A DNA stretch of 5,555 nt, from assembly GCA_964361075.1 (NCBI GenBank), contig CAYHZL010000218.1, positions 1 through 5,555 of the forward strand. Direction: 5' to 3'. Of the stretch, positions 1-5,508 are shown piece after piece. Origin of the DNA: CAYHZL01 sp964361075 (GTDB lineage: Bacteria; Bacteroidota; Ignavibacteria; UBA10030; UBA8401). A model generated the notes under the pieces. That model saw only the letters and a program-made list of their open reading frames with translations. It was not told where the DNA came from and searched no databases. Both the position numbers and the translations under genes were made by a program. Numbering within the stretch: the first letter of the stretch is position 1; every line of letters starts with the position of its first letter.

Positions 1-728
1 ATGCCAATCACAGCTAACATTCTGCCGGATTTATTACCATCTCTTCTAAATGAATGAAAAATTTCAGGAGTTGAAATAGTGCAGGCAGAATGAACTTCGA
101 TATTATTTTCCTGCACACCGGCTTCCAACAACTGTTTCTTATTCGCAGTTTTTATATCAAGCATAAACTTTCCACTGCCTGTTGATTCGCACAGATCAGA
201 AGAAAATTTTTGCGCAACATCATCGCCAACTTCGTAGCAACATTTTCCTGCAGAAGGTCCGATAAATGCGATAATATTTTCCGGTGTAACTCCGCAATGA
301 ACAAACATTTTTGCAATTGTTTTCTTTACAATTTTTGAAGCCGTTCCTCGCCATCCCGCATGAATGCCGGCTGTAGTTTTTGTAACAGGATCAAACAACA
401 TCACCGGTGTGCAATCTGCAATGCTGACGGCAATAAACAAATTTTTTGTGCCGGTAACAAGTGCATCGCATCGTTCGTAACTTCCTGCGGCGGATACAAC
501 ATTTACAATATCCGTGTGTTGCTGCTGCGGAAATGCAACTTGTGTCTGTGAAATATTGAGAGAAGAAAAAAATAGCTCACGATTTTTTGTAACTACTTCA
601 CGATGATCACCAACATTGTAACTGAGATTAAATCCGAGTGTACCAATATCTAAGCCGCCATTCCGCGTACTCATTCCAAACAGAAGCTGATCGTGGTGTG
701 AAAATATTTCAGAACGAATTATCTTCAT
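1..728 (-). CDS. pgeF: YfiH/PgeF-family (DUF152, multicopper polyphenol oxidase/LACC1-like) protein, C-terminus cut by window edge
   Basis: I translated this frame by hand from 728 down to the window edge. It stays open for 242 codons and begins MKIIRSEIFSHHDQLLFGMS. Family hallmarks are all present: TRNGG (21-25), the zinc ligands H71 in QQQHTD, C106 in ADCTPV and H123 in HAGWRG, then IGPSAGKCCYEVG (about 154-166) and the C-terminal FRRDGNKSGR. E. coli YfiH is about 243 residues, so only a few residues should be missing beyond base 1. Members are cytosolic zinc proteins. Reported roles include peptidoglycan editing (PgeF) and, for LACC1-like members, purine nucleoside phosphorylase and adenosine deaminase activity. 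Which applies here cannot be told from sequence. The ATG follows the pyrC stop by one base (TGA-G-ATG) with no clear Shine-Dalgarno of its own, suggesting translational coupling to pyrC. Family assignment is firm; the symbol and exact function are less so. Confidence 0.93.
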   Translation of the reverse strand, partial: MKIIRSEIFSHHDQLLFGMSTRNGGLDIGTLGFNLSYNVGDHREVVTKNRELFFSSLNISQTQVAFPQQQHTDIVNVVSAAGSYERCDALVTGTKNLFIAVSIADCTPVMLFDPVTKTTAGIHAGWRGTASKIVKKTIAKMFVHCGVTPENIIAFIGPSAGKCCYEVGDDVAQKFSSDLCESTGSGKFMLDIKTANKKQLLEAGVQENNIEVHSACTISTPEIFHSFRRDGNKSGRMLAVIG

Positions 729-729
729 C

Positions 730-2013
730 TCAATACATCAACAAGGTGCTATGATTCAAAATACCAACTGCTTTTCCCTTCACTGTTTTTCCATTGAACG
801 GTGAATTTTTTGATTTCGATTTGAATTTTGCTGTCTCAATTTTCCATTCAACATGCGGATCTATGAAAGTCAGATTCGCTTCGCTGCCTTCCAAGATTGA
901 AATACTTTTCCCGATAATTTTTCTCGGGTTTGTTGAAAATTTTTCTATCAGTTGAGAAAAAGACAGTACACCGGTTTCTACCAATTCGGTAATTGAAAGA
1001 CCAATTGCCGTTTCCAATCCCACGATACCAAACGGAGCTTGTATATAATCAACTTCTTTTTCATCAAGCGAATGCGGCGCGTGGTCTGTTGCGATAACGT
1101 CAACAGTTCCATCGCGTAAACCTTCTTTTATCGCATCAATATCTTTTTGTGTGCGTAACGGCGGATTCATTTTTGTATTGGTGTTGAACGAACGTACAGC
1201 CTCGTCAGTCATCGCAAAATGATGCGGTGTTACTTCGCTTGTTACTTTAATTCCTTTTTTCTTTCCCTGACGCACAAGTTCAACGGCGTATGCAGTGCTC
1301 ATGTGTGCAACATGGTACCGCGCATTGGTGAACTCTGTAAGAATTAAATCACGCGCGATCATAATTTCTTCTGCAACATGAGGAATGCCGGGTAAACCCA
1401 ACTCGGTTGAAACAAAACCTTCATTCATCACGCCGCCGTGCGCAAGAGATTGTTCTTCACAATGTTGAATAAGTGGAACGCCATACATCGTTGCATATTC
1501 AAGCGCCAGCCGCATAATCTGCGCATCATACACGGGCGCACCATCATCGCTGAAACCAACTGCACCGGCTTGCACAAGTTCTGCAATCGGCGCAAGTGTT
1601 TTTCCTTCCCGCGCTTTTGTTACAGAAGCAATCGGATACACATCAACAACGCCGCCGTTCGCTTTTTTTCCTTGCGACTGAATGAAGTGCACGATCGATT
1701 CATCATCAATGGCAGGATTTGTATTCGGCATACAACACACTGCAGTGAAGCCGCCGTATGCAGCAGAACGCGTTCCTGTTTCAATTGTTTCCTTATGTTC
1801 GTACCCCGGTTCGCGCAAATGCACATGCATATCAATAAATCCGGGCGCGATAATTTTATTTTGCAGATCAATTACGCGCACATCTTTTTGTGGCACAATG
1901 GATGAATGAATCTTTTCAATAATGCCGTCAATAATTAACAGATCAACAACTGCATCTGTGTTTGTTGAAGGATCAATGAGGCGACCGTGTTGTAATAAAA
2001 ATTTTTGCGACAT
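730..2013 (-). CDS. pyrC: Dihydroorotase, class I
   Basis: Catalyses reversible cyclisation of N-carbamoyl-L-aspartate to dihydroorotate, step three of UMP synthesis, in the cytosol. The 427-residue protein has the class I (amidohydrolase) layout: a short N-terminal beta-sandwich part, then the metal-binding DMHVHLREPG (61-70; H63 and H65 as ligands, R67 for substrate), GFSDDG (153-158; the acidic metal ligand is D156 or D157), H184 in IQHCEE, H237 in VAHMST, substrate-binding MNPPLR (282-287), and catalytic D310 with H314 in ATDHAPH. The length is usual for class I enzymes such as those of Bacillus and Aquifex, and longer than the class II E. coli type. All expected active-site residues are present, so it should be active. 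Start: ATG at 2013 with AGGA five bases upstream. It lies 205 bases after pyrB, across a palindrome, and one base before the YfiH/PgeF gene. In Aquifex, class I dihydroorotase forms a complex with PyrB; the same is possible here but unproven. Confidence 0.97.
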   Translation of the reverse strand: MSQKFLLQHGRLIDPSTNTDAVVDLLIIDGIIEKIHSSIVPQKDVRVIDLQNKIIAPGFIDMHVHLREPGYEHKETIETGTRSAAYGGFTAVCCMPNTNPAIDDESIVHFIQSQGKKANGGVVDVYPIASVTKAREGKTLAPIAELVQAGAVGFSDDGAPVYDAQIMRLALEYATMYGVPLIQHCEEQSLAHGGVMNEGFVSTELGLPGIPHVAEEIMIARDLILTEFTNARYHVAHMSTAYAVELVRQGKKKGIKVTSEVTPHHFAMTDEAVRSFNTNTKMNPPLRTQKDIDAIKEGLRDGTVDVIATDHAPHSLDEKEVDYIQAPFGIVGLETAIGLSITELVETGVLSFSQLIEKFSTNPRKIIGKSISILEGSEANLTFIDPHVEWKIETAKFKSKSKNSPFNGKTVKGKAVGILNHSTLLMY

Positions 2014-2046
2014 TTTTTTCCTATTAACTTTTTATGTTAGTAAACC

Positions 2047-2068
2047 CGTTGAGAGTTCAAAAAATATT
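2047..2068 (+). repeat. Copy of dispersed intergenic motif (copy D, plus orientation)
   Basis: The sequence begins CGTTGAGAGTTC and continues with six A's and TATT. It aligns with the copy at 4033-4057 (CGCTGAGAAGTTAC then six A's and TATTT), differing by one substitution in CGYTGAG and two single-base deletions. It sits in the pyrB-pyrC spacer, 34 bases upstream of pyrC and antisense to it. Function unknown. This copy is the most diverged of the four, so chance similarity of AT-rich DNA is not excluded. Confidence 0.5.
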
Positions 2069-2095
2069 GTTGGATGTGCCACGCTATGTTGTTGA

Positions 2096-2215
2096 ACCTT
2101 AAAAAGTAACCTTCGAGCAACCCTTCCAGCGTTTGTTTTAATAGCTGTTGCGAAATTGTTGATTTTATCATAGTTATTTTCATAAACGCTGGAAGGGTTT
2201 GCATTTTTTAAAGGT
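2096..2215. repeat. Long imperfect palindrome (stem-loop element) between pyrB and pyrC
   Basis: A perfect 16-bp inverted repeat pairs 2119-2134 (AACCCTTCCAGCGTTT) with 2184-2199 (AAACGCTGGAAGGGTT). Two more pairs (2117-2118 with 2201-2202) follow a one-base bulge. Farther out, ACCTT and AAAAA at 2096-2105 pair with TTTTT and AAGGT at 2205-2215 around a single bulged A. Inside, AATAGCT (2140-2146) pairs with AGTTATT (2172-2178) with one G-T. The whole could fold as one long hairpin of about 120 bases. It starts four bases after the pyrB stop codon. In the minus-strand transcript no T-run directly follows the stem, so it is a poor intrinsic terminator; on the plus strand a TTTTTT follows three bases after the core. 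It could be a small non-autonomous mobile element, an mRNA processing or stabilising hairpin, or a partial attenuator. The structure is certain; its role is not. Confidence 0.8.
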
Positions 2216-2218
2216 CGA

Positions 2219-3136
2219 CTATGATGTTCCCAATAAATACAACACTGCCATTCTTACGGCAACACCGTTTAATACTTGCTCAAGAATTAATGAGTGCGGA
2301 CCGTCAGCAACATCCGCGGAGAGTTCAACATCACGATTGATTGGACCAGGATGTAAAATCGTAATAGGATGATCAACTTTTTCGAGCCTATCTTTGGTAA
2401 CGCCAAAGAAACGATGAAATTCTCTGAGCGATGGAAATAATCCGCCCGACTGTCGTTCCATTTGAATGCGCAACACGTTCAGCGCATCAATATTGGGTAA
2501 CATTTCATCAATGTGATTATAAATTTCTACACCAAGTTTTTCAAGTTCGCGGGGAATAAGTGTTGCAGGTCCGCACACAGAAACTTTTGCACCCATCGTC
2601 TGCAAGCCGTAAATATTTGAACGTGCAACGCGGCTATGCAAAATATCTCCGACAATACATACACGCAATCCTTCCAGCGAACCGAATTTTTCTTGTAGTG
2701 TGTACATATCTAACAATGCTTGCGTAGGATGTTCGTGGCAACCATCCCCTGCATTAATTACATTCGCTTGCATAATTTGAGTGAGAAAATTTGCAGTACC
2801 GGCGGCATTATGGCGCACTACCACCATATCAATTTTCATCGCTTCGATATTGCGTGCGGTATCTTTTAATGTTTCGCCTTTGGTAACACTGGAACCCGCT
2901 GCAGAAAAATTTACAACATCTGCTGAAAGCCTACGCTGTGCAAGTTCAAATGAAATACGTGTTCGTGTTGAATTTTCAAAAAACAAATTGACAATTGTTT
3001 TGCCTTGTAATGTCGGAACTTTTTTTATCGGACGATTTAATATTTCCTTAAATGAAAGTGCCGTATCAAGTATTAATTGTATATCGCTCTTCGGCGTTCC
3101 CTGCAATCCGAGAAGATGTCTGCTTGATAAACCCAT
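2219..3136 (-). CDS. pyrB: Aspartate carbamoyltransferase catalytic subunit
   Basis: Condenses carbamoyl phosphate and L-aspartate to N-carbamoyl-L-aspartate, the committed step of pyrimidine synthesis; catalytic chains form cytosolic trimers. The 305 residues match the usual length. Visible signatures: the carbamoyl-phosphate loop STRTR (56-60) in FFENSTRTRISFE, the flexible-loop lysine K86 in SSVTKGETL, RH (108-109), HPTQALLD (136-143), R169 in GDILHSRVARS, R223 and R228 in VLRIQMERQ, and HPGPINRDVE (262-271). All catalytic positions look intact. No regulatory-chain gene (pyrI) is adjacent, so control probably rests on PyrR rather than on allosteric PyrI. Start: the ATG at 3136 shares its A with the pyrR stop (TAATG) and has GGAGG eight bases upstream inside the pyrR 3' end, so the two genes are almost certainly co-translated. 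The TAG stop lies right beside the palindrome that separates it from pyrC. Confidence 0.98.
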   Translation of the reverse strand: MGLSSRHLLGLQGTPKSDIQLILDTALSFKEILNRPIKKVPTLQGKTIVNLFFENSTRTRISFELAQRRLSADVVNFSAAGSSVTKGETLKDTARNIEAMKIDMVVVRHNAAGTANFLTQIMQANVINAGDGCHEHPTQALLDMYTLQEKFGSLEGLRVCIVGDILHSRVARSNIYGLQTMGAKVSVCGPATLIPRELEKLGVEIYNHIDEMLPNIDALNVLRIQMERQSGGLFPSLREFHRFFGVTKDRLEKVDHPITILHPGPINRDVELSADVADGPHSLILEQVLNGVAVRMAVLYLLGTS

Positions 3137-3696
3137 TACGCGACCCTCCCTTCTACAGATTCATTTGAAATGAGGTCTACACAATCTTCGCCGTCAATTT
3201 CGTTAATTTTTACCTGTACTGTTTGCTCGTATGACGTTGGAATATTTTTACCGACAAAGTCTGCTTTTATCGGAAGCTGGCGATGCCCGCGATCAACAAG
3301 CACTGCAAGTTGAATCGAAGCAGGACGACCAATGTCCATTAATGCGTTCAATGCAGAGCGCACAGTTCTGCCTGTAAACAATACATCATCAACAAGAATA
3401 ATATTTTTTTCTGTAATGTCATACAAAATATCGGTTGTCTTCAACTGCGGTTGCAGCAATCGTCCGCGTAAATCATCGCGATAGAGCGTAATATCCAACG
3501 TACCATATGGAAGAGAGACATGTTCCGTTTCAGAAATAAGCGTTGCAATACGCCGCGCAATAACATCGCCACGCGTACGAATACCGACCATGCCGAGTGT
3601 CTCTGCTCCTTTATTACGTTCGACTATTTCATGCGCAAGCCGGCGTAACGTGCGAGCAAAACCCTTTGCATCAATAATATGTTGAGTAGTTGCCAT
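3136..3696 (-). CDS. pyrR: PyrR: pyr RNA-binding regulator / uracil phosphoribosyltransferase-like protein
   Basis: PyrR binds a hairpin in pyr leader mRNA when UMP or UTP is plentiful and shuts down pyrimidine synthesis; many members also make UMP from uracil and PRPP. The 186-residue type I PRTase fold shows VGIRTRGDVIA (37-47), GTLDITLYRDDL (65-76, a PyrR hallmark), the PRPP-binding loop IILVDDVLFTGRT (99-111), and LVDRGHRQLPIKADFVGKN (133-151), another stretch conserved in PyrR. The pattern separates it from ordinary Upp enzymes. Start: ATG at 3696, with AGGAGG ending 11 bases upstream. That Shine-Dalgarno lies inside a hairpin arm, so the start is probably regulated. It is first in the cluster, with a matching RNA target in its own leader (3769-3803), implying autoregulation together with pyrB and pyrC. 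The last codon overlaps the pyrB start by one base. Confidence 0.97.
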   Translation of the reverse strand: MATTQHIIDAKGFARTLRRLAHEIVERNKGAETLGMVGIRTRGDVIARRIATLISETEHVSLPYGTLDITLYRDDLRGRLLQPQLKTTDILYDITEKNIILVDDVLFTGRTVRSALNALMDIGRPASIQLAVLVDRGHRQLPIKADFVGKNIPTSYEQTVQVKINEIDGEDCVDLISNESVEGRVA

Positions 3697-3704
3697 AAAT
3701 TAAA

Positions 3705-3736
3705 ACGCCTCCTGCTCGGAGACGAAAAGGAGGCGT
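3705..3736 (-). terminator. Leader hairpin ahead of pyrR: attenuator and/or Shine-Dalgarno sequestrator
   Basis: In the minus-strand RNA, ACGCCTCCT (3736-3728) pairs perfectly with AGGAGGCGT (3713-3705) across a 14-base loop. Four T's follow (the last stem base plus three), then AATTT and the ATG of pyrR. The stem is GC-rich enough for an intrinsic terminator, but the T-run is short. The 3' arm contains AGGAGG (3713-3708), the evident ribosome-binding site of pyrR, so the same hairpin would also block translation initiation. It is the OFF structure of the leader; which mode dominates cannot be read from sequence. Confidence 0.8.
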
Positions 3737-3777
3737 GTGCAATAAAAATAATGCACGATATTCGTTGCTTCCTTTTC
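3724..3777 (-). promoter_or_regulatory. Antiterminator pairing in the pyr leader
   Basis: GAAAAGGA (3777-3770), the 3' arm of the PyrR-binding hairpin, is exactly complementary to TCCTTTTC (3731-3724), the 5' arm and loop of the downstream hairpin. Two more G-C pairs (3768-3767 with 3734-3733) follow one mismatch. A small hairpin, GTGCA/TGCAC (3756-3752 with 3741-3737), fits inside the enclosed loop. Forming this pairing excludes both the PyrR hairpin and the terminator/sequestrator and frees the AGGAGG. This is the ON structure expected when PyrR is not bound. Deduced from complementarity alone. Confidence 0.75.
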
Positions 3778-3803
3778 TATCTCACCGGATAAAATTAAAG
3801 GAA
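3769..3803 (-). promoter_or_regulatory. PyrR RNA-binding hairpin (anti-antiterminator)
   Basis: The upper stem TATC (3791-3788) pairs with GATA (3781-3778) around the hexaloop CGGTGA (3787-3782), which fits the CNGNGA loop known for PyrR sites in Bacillus. The known consensus ARUCCNGNGAGGYU is matched if the outer A-U is swapped for U-A and the U-G for U-A, both of which keep pairing. A 7-bp lower stem, TTCCTTT (3803-3797) with AAAGGAA (3775-3769), is joined by an asymmetric internal loop (AATTT opposite GA), as in PyrR sites. Its position just upstream of the antiterminator and of pyrR itself strongly supports the call. Confidence 0.85.
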
Positions 3804-3850
3804 AAAATTAAAAAGAACGTGGTTTGTAAATATTTCTTACACTGTCTTAC

Positions 3851-3871
3851 TACAAAAAATATTTCATAACT
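3851..3871 (+). repeat. Exact 21-bp direct repeat, unit 1
   Basis: Starts TACAAAAAATATTTCATAAC and has one more T. An identical 21-base block lies at 4044-4064, 193 bases away, on the other side of the GC-rich double hairpin. The flanking bases differ, so the repeat could be target-site-like flanking of an insertion or simply two members of the same intergenic motif family. Confidence 0.8.
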
Positions 3872-3879
3872 GCTCAGCG
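3855..3879 (-). repeat. Copy of dispersed intergenic motif (copy A, minus orientation)
   Basis: Read on the minus strand, it starts CGCTGAGCAGTTATGAAATA and ends in T's. It matches copy C (5532-5509; CGTTGAGTAGTTACGAAAAA) at all but a few, mostly transition, positions. Both lie upstream of minus-strand genes in the same orientation relative to the gene. It also lies within the exact 21-bp repeat shared with 4044-4064. Function unknown. Confidence 0.65.
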
Positions 3880-3885
3880 TGGCAA
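3856..3885 (-). promoter_or_regulatory. Candidate promoter for pyrR-pyrB-pyrC cluster
   Basis: TTGCCA (3885-3880, five of six to the sigma-70 -35 consensus) lies 18 bases from TATTTT (3861-3856, four of six to the -10). Transcription would start near 3849, giving a leader of about 150 bases that contains the whole PyrR switch. The spacer and -10 coincide with a copy of the dispersed motif. The sequence is AT-rich and such matches arise by chance; a Bacteroidota-type -33/-7 promoter with correct spacing was not found here. Confidence 0.3.
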
Positions 3886-3946
3886 ATTAAAAATTCGTTC
3901 GCCGCGGCGAATCACTCACTCTTTGCTTTTCCACTTTTGTAAACAC

Positions 3947-4026
3947 GACCCCCTCTCTTTCTCTCCCCCTGTTAGGGGGAGAGGACATATTCCCTCCCCT
4001 AAAAGGGGAGGGACAAAGGGTGGGGT
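3947..4026. repeat. GC-rich tandem-palindrome element (double hairpin)
   Basis: Two perfect 10-bp stems lie seven bases apart. CTCTCCCCCT (3961-3970) and AGGGGGAGAG (3974-3983) enclose GTT; TCCCTCCCCT (3991-4000) and AGGGGAGGGA (4004-4013) enclose AAA. Outside them ACCCC on the left and GGGGT on the right suggest an outer, weaker palindrome. The run of C- and G-tracts contrasts sharply with the AT-rich surroundings. Similar C-tract/G-tract double hairpins are, from memory, common between genes in Bacteroidota-related genomes, but I cannot verify that here. It lies 3' of the GWxTD gene, but neither stem is followed by a T-run on the minus strand, so it is not a classical terminator. Confidence 0.8.
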
Positions 4027-4032
4027 TATTTT

Positions 4033-4057
4033 CGCTGAGAAGTTACAAAAAATATTT
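4033..4057 (+). repeat. Copy of dispersed intergenic motif (copy B, plus orientation)
   Basis: Starts CGCTGAGAAGTTACAAAAAA and continues TATTT. It runs into CATAACTCGACTG, which reads as a degenerate copy in the opposite orientation, so this site is an imperfect inverted repeat around the AT core. It lies just downstream of the GWxTD stop codon, next to the double hairpin. Confidence 0.6.
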
Positions 4058-4064
4058 CATAACT
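4044..4064 (+). repeat. Exact 21-bp direct repeat, unit 2
   Basis: Identical over 21 bases to 3851-3871. Together the two units bracket the GC-rich double hairpin (3947-4026), though at unequal distances (about 75 and 17 bases), so a simple target-site duplication is unlikely. Confidence 0.8.
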
Positions 4065-4087
4065 CGACTGCTACCAAATTACAAAAT

Positions 4088-5482
4088 TTATCTTCCGAGT
4101 TCAACACCTTTAATCTGTCGCATCCAACTTTCATCATGGAGTTCGCTGCGGTGAGTTGAGTGAAGCAAAATATAATCTGAAAAACCGGTTCTATCACCAA
4201 ACACAAAAATTATGCCGCCTTGAATTGAGTTGAAGTGCCAAATTTCGTACGGCTTCGAATCAAGTTCGTTCGCATGACGTTCAACTTCATCAGGCGCGCC
4301 ATATAATATATATACTCTGCCTCTGTCAGTTTTCCAGCCAGCTTTGAATCCTGTTTTATATTGTTGATTGGACACTTCAAGACGCTTAACATATTCTTGT
4401 TTTTGTTCATTCACCGGAGTCGATTTATCTTCATCGCGAACATTCCAAAAAGTAAATAATGCCTTTCTTTTGGAATCTACGCCTTTGAGTTTTTTATATT
4501 GAGCTATTTCATCTGTTGCAGCAATGTAGCGGGCTTGTTCAAATTCTCTATCAAGTTCTGCTTCGGACATGGTTGCATATTCGCTGGCAAGCACTGACGA
4601 TGAGCCGCCTGTTACTAACGTATCTAATGGTAATGTTGGGTTGTAAATAAAAAATCTTTTCGATGCAGAGTATTTTGTGTTATCAACAGAATCGAAAATA
4701 GTATAGGTGAATGTGTACGAACCTTGTTTTAGCGTGTTTACTTTTATTGTACCAATTTCAACGTTCGACTCGTATGACCTGCGTTTAATTTTTTCATGGT
4801 TCACGATTTCTTTGCCAACAGCATTCGTGATCACGGCTTTGGTGAAATAATTTTCAGATTTATTCTTATTGAGATTGTACGCTTCTACATAGTAATACAA
4901 CACCGGCTGATGAATACCAAATAACTTTGCCGGATTCGGTTTGACCTCAAATGTATTTTTATAGAATCGGTTCGTAGAATCTTTTTCACTCTGCAAAATT
5001 GAACTGCATAATTCAACATCGCTCAATGCTATTTGGTGTTGTTCAATTTGCCGGAGATCAACCGGAAACGAAAAACTATCTCGTTGTGCCGGTTCGTTTA
5101 AATCTTTCGCAACAACGTACATTCGATACACATCCGGTTTCAACGAAAAACCAAACACATCAACATAATTTCGTGACGTTGATAAAAGCATCGTGTCGTT
5201 GACACTAAAAGGAATTCGCAATGATTGATATTCGATGATTGAATCATTTGCTGATTTCTTAAACATCACACTAAAAGCAAGATCACCTTGGAACCCAGCA
5301 GCCTTCGGGATAAATTTCAACGATGAAACATCAAAAGAGTAATACAATTCTAAATACAGAGTAGTGCTATCATGCCGAAATCTTGCCATATCAACGCTTA
5401 CTTTTAACGGGATTCTCGATACGGATGGTAATGCAAATACGAATACATTAATGCAGCACAGTAAAAAAATAATCTTTCTCAT
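4088..5482 (-). CDS. Exported GWxTD-domain protein, function unknown
   Basis: 464 residues. The N-terminus MRKIIFLLCCINVFVFALPS is a typical Sec signal peptide (basic MRK, then a hydrophobic stretch to about residue 17, with possible cleavage after VFA), so the protein is probably periplasmic or surface-associated. C9 and C10 are not in a convincing lipobox. Residues about 25-285 look like beta-rich modules, with alternating hydrophobic strands such as LYLELYYSF and GSYTFTYTIFD. Residues about 297-455 form the GWxTD domain: a helical lead-in (MSEAELDREFEQARYI, KRKALFTFW), then GWKTDRGRVYILYGAPDEVE (382-401), YEIWHF (412-417) and FVFGDRTGFSDYILLHST. The domain is named for this motif and is found mainly in Bacteroidota-related and Acidobacteria-like genomes; its biochemical role is not established to my knowledge. 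Start: ATG at 5482 with AAGGA five bases upstream. It is separated from pyrR by about 390 bases of repeats and a regulated leader, so it is probably a separate transcription unit. Confidence 0.9.
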   Translation of the reverse strand: MRKIIFLLCCINVFVFALPSVSRIPLKVSVDMARFRHDSTTLYLELYYSFDVSSLKFIPKAAGFQGDLAFSVMFKKSANDSIIEYQSLRIPFSVNDTMLLSTSRNYVDVFGFSLKPDVYRMYVVAKDLNEPAQRDSFSFPVDLRQIEQHQIALSDVELCSSILQSEKDSTNRFYKNTFEVKPNPAKLFGIHQPVLYYYVEAYNLNKNKSENYFTKAVITNAVGKEIVNHEKIKRRSYESNVEIGTIKVNTLKQGSYTFTYTIFDSVDNTKYSASKRFFIYNPTLPLDTLVTGGSSSVLASEYATMSEAELDREFEQARYIAATDEIAQYKKLKGVDSKRKALFTFWNVRDEDKSTPVNEQKQEYVKRLEVSNQQYKTGFKAGWKTDRGRVYILYGAPDEVERHANELDSKPYEIWHFNSIQGGIIFVFGDRTGFSDYILLHSTHRSELHDESWMRQIKGVELGR

Positions 5483-5508
5483 AGTTTTCCTTTATACAAT
5501 ACACAACT

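Noticed and set aside
574..606. Fifth copy of the dispersed motif (TTTTTTGTAACTACTTCACG)
   Set aside because: It resembles the motif, but lies in the coding sequence for REVVTKN of the YfiH/PgeF gene, in a region explained by the protein; probably chance.
1438..1905. Plus-strand open frame of 155 codons antisense to pyrC
   Set aside because: It lies wholly inside pyrC, whose catalytic motifs are intact, and its translation (rich in R, C, H, F, N) resembles no family; it is a shadow of the real coding strand.
2031..2060. Separate pyrC promoter TTGAAC (2060-2055), 18 bases, CATAAA (2036-2031)
   Set aside because: Only four of six matches in each box in AT-rich DNA, partly inside the repeat motif; too weak to list, though the 205-base spacer leaves room for an internal promoter.
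2781..3173. Plus-strand open frame of 130 codons antisense to pyrB and the end of pyrR
   Set aside because: Complement of conserved PyrB sequence with no ribosome-binding site or family resemblance.
3961..4013. Double hairpin as a rho-independent terminator for the GWxTD gene
   Set aside because: No T-run follows either stem in the minus-strand RNA, so it lacks the second half of an intrinsic terminator; kept only as a repeat element.
3851..4064. CRISPR-like array from the repeated 21-bp units
   Set aside because: Only two units 193 bases apart with no regular spacers and no cas genes.
3923..4159. Plus-strand open frame of 78 codons across the GC-rich palindromes
   Set aside because: It is mostly a translation of the hairpin repeat (SPPVRGRG..SPKRGGTKGG-like), overlaps the 3' end of the GWxTD gene antisense, and has no ribosome-binding site or recognisable domain.
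5452..5482. Lipoprotein signal on the GWxTD protein (C9/C10)
   Set aside because: Residues before the cysteines are F-L-L, which does not fit the lipobox need for a small residue at -1; a standard signal peptide fits better.
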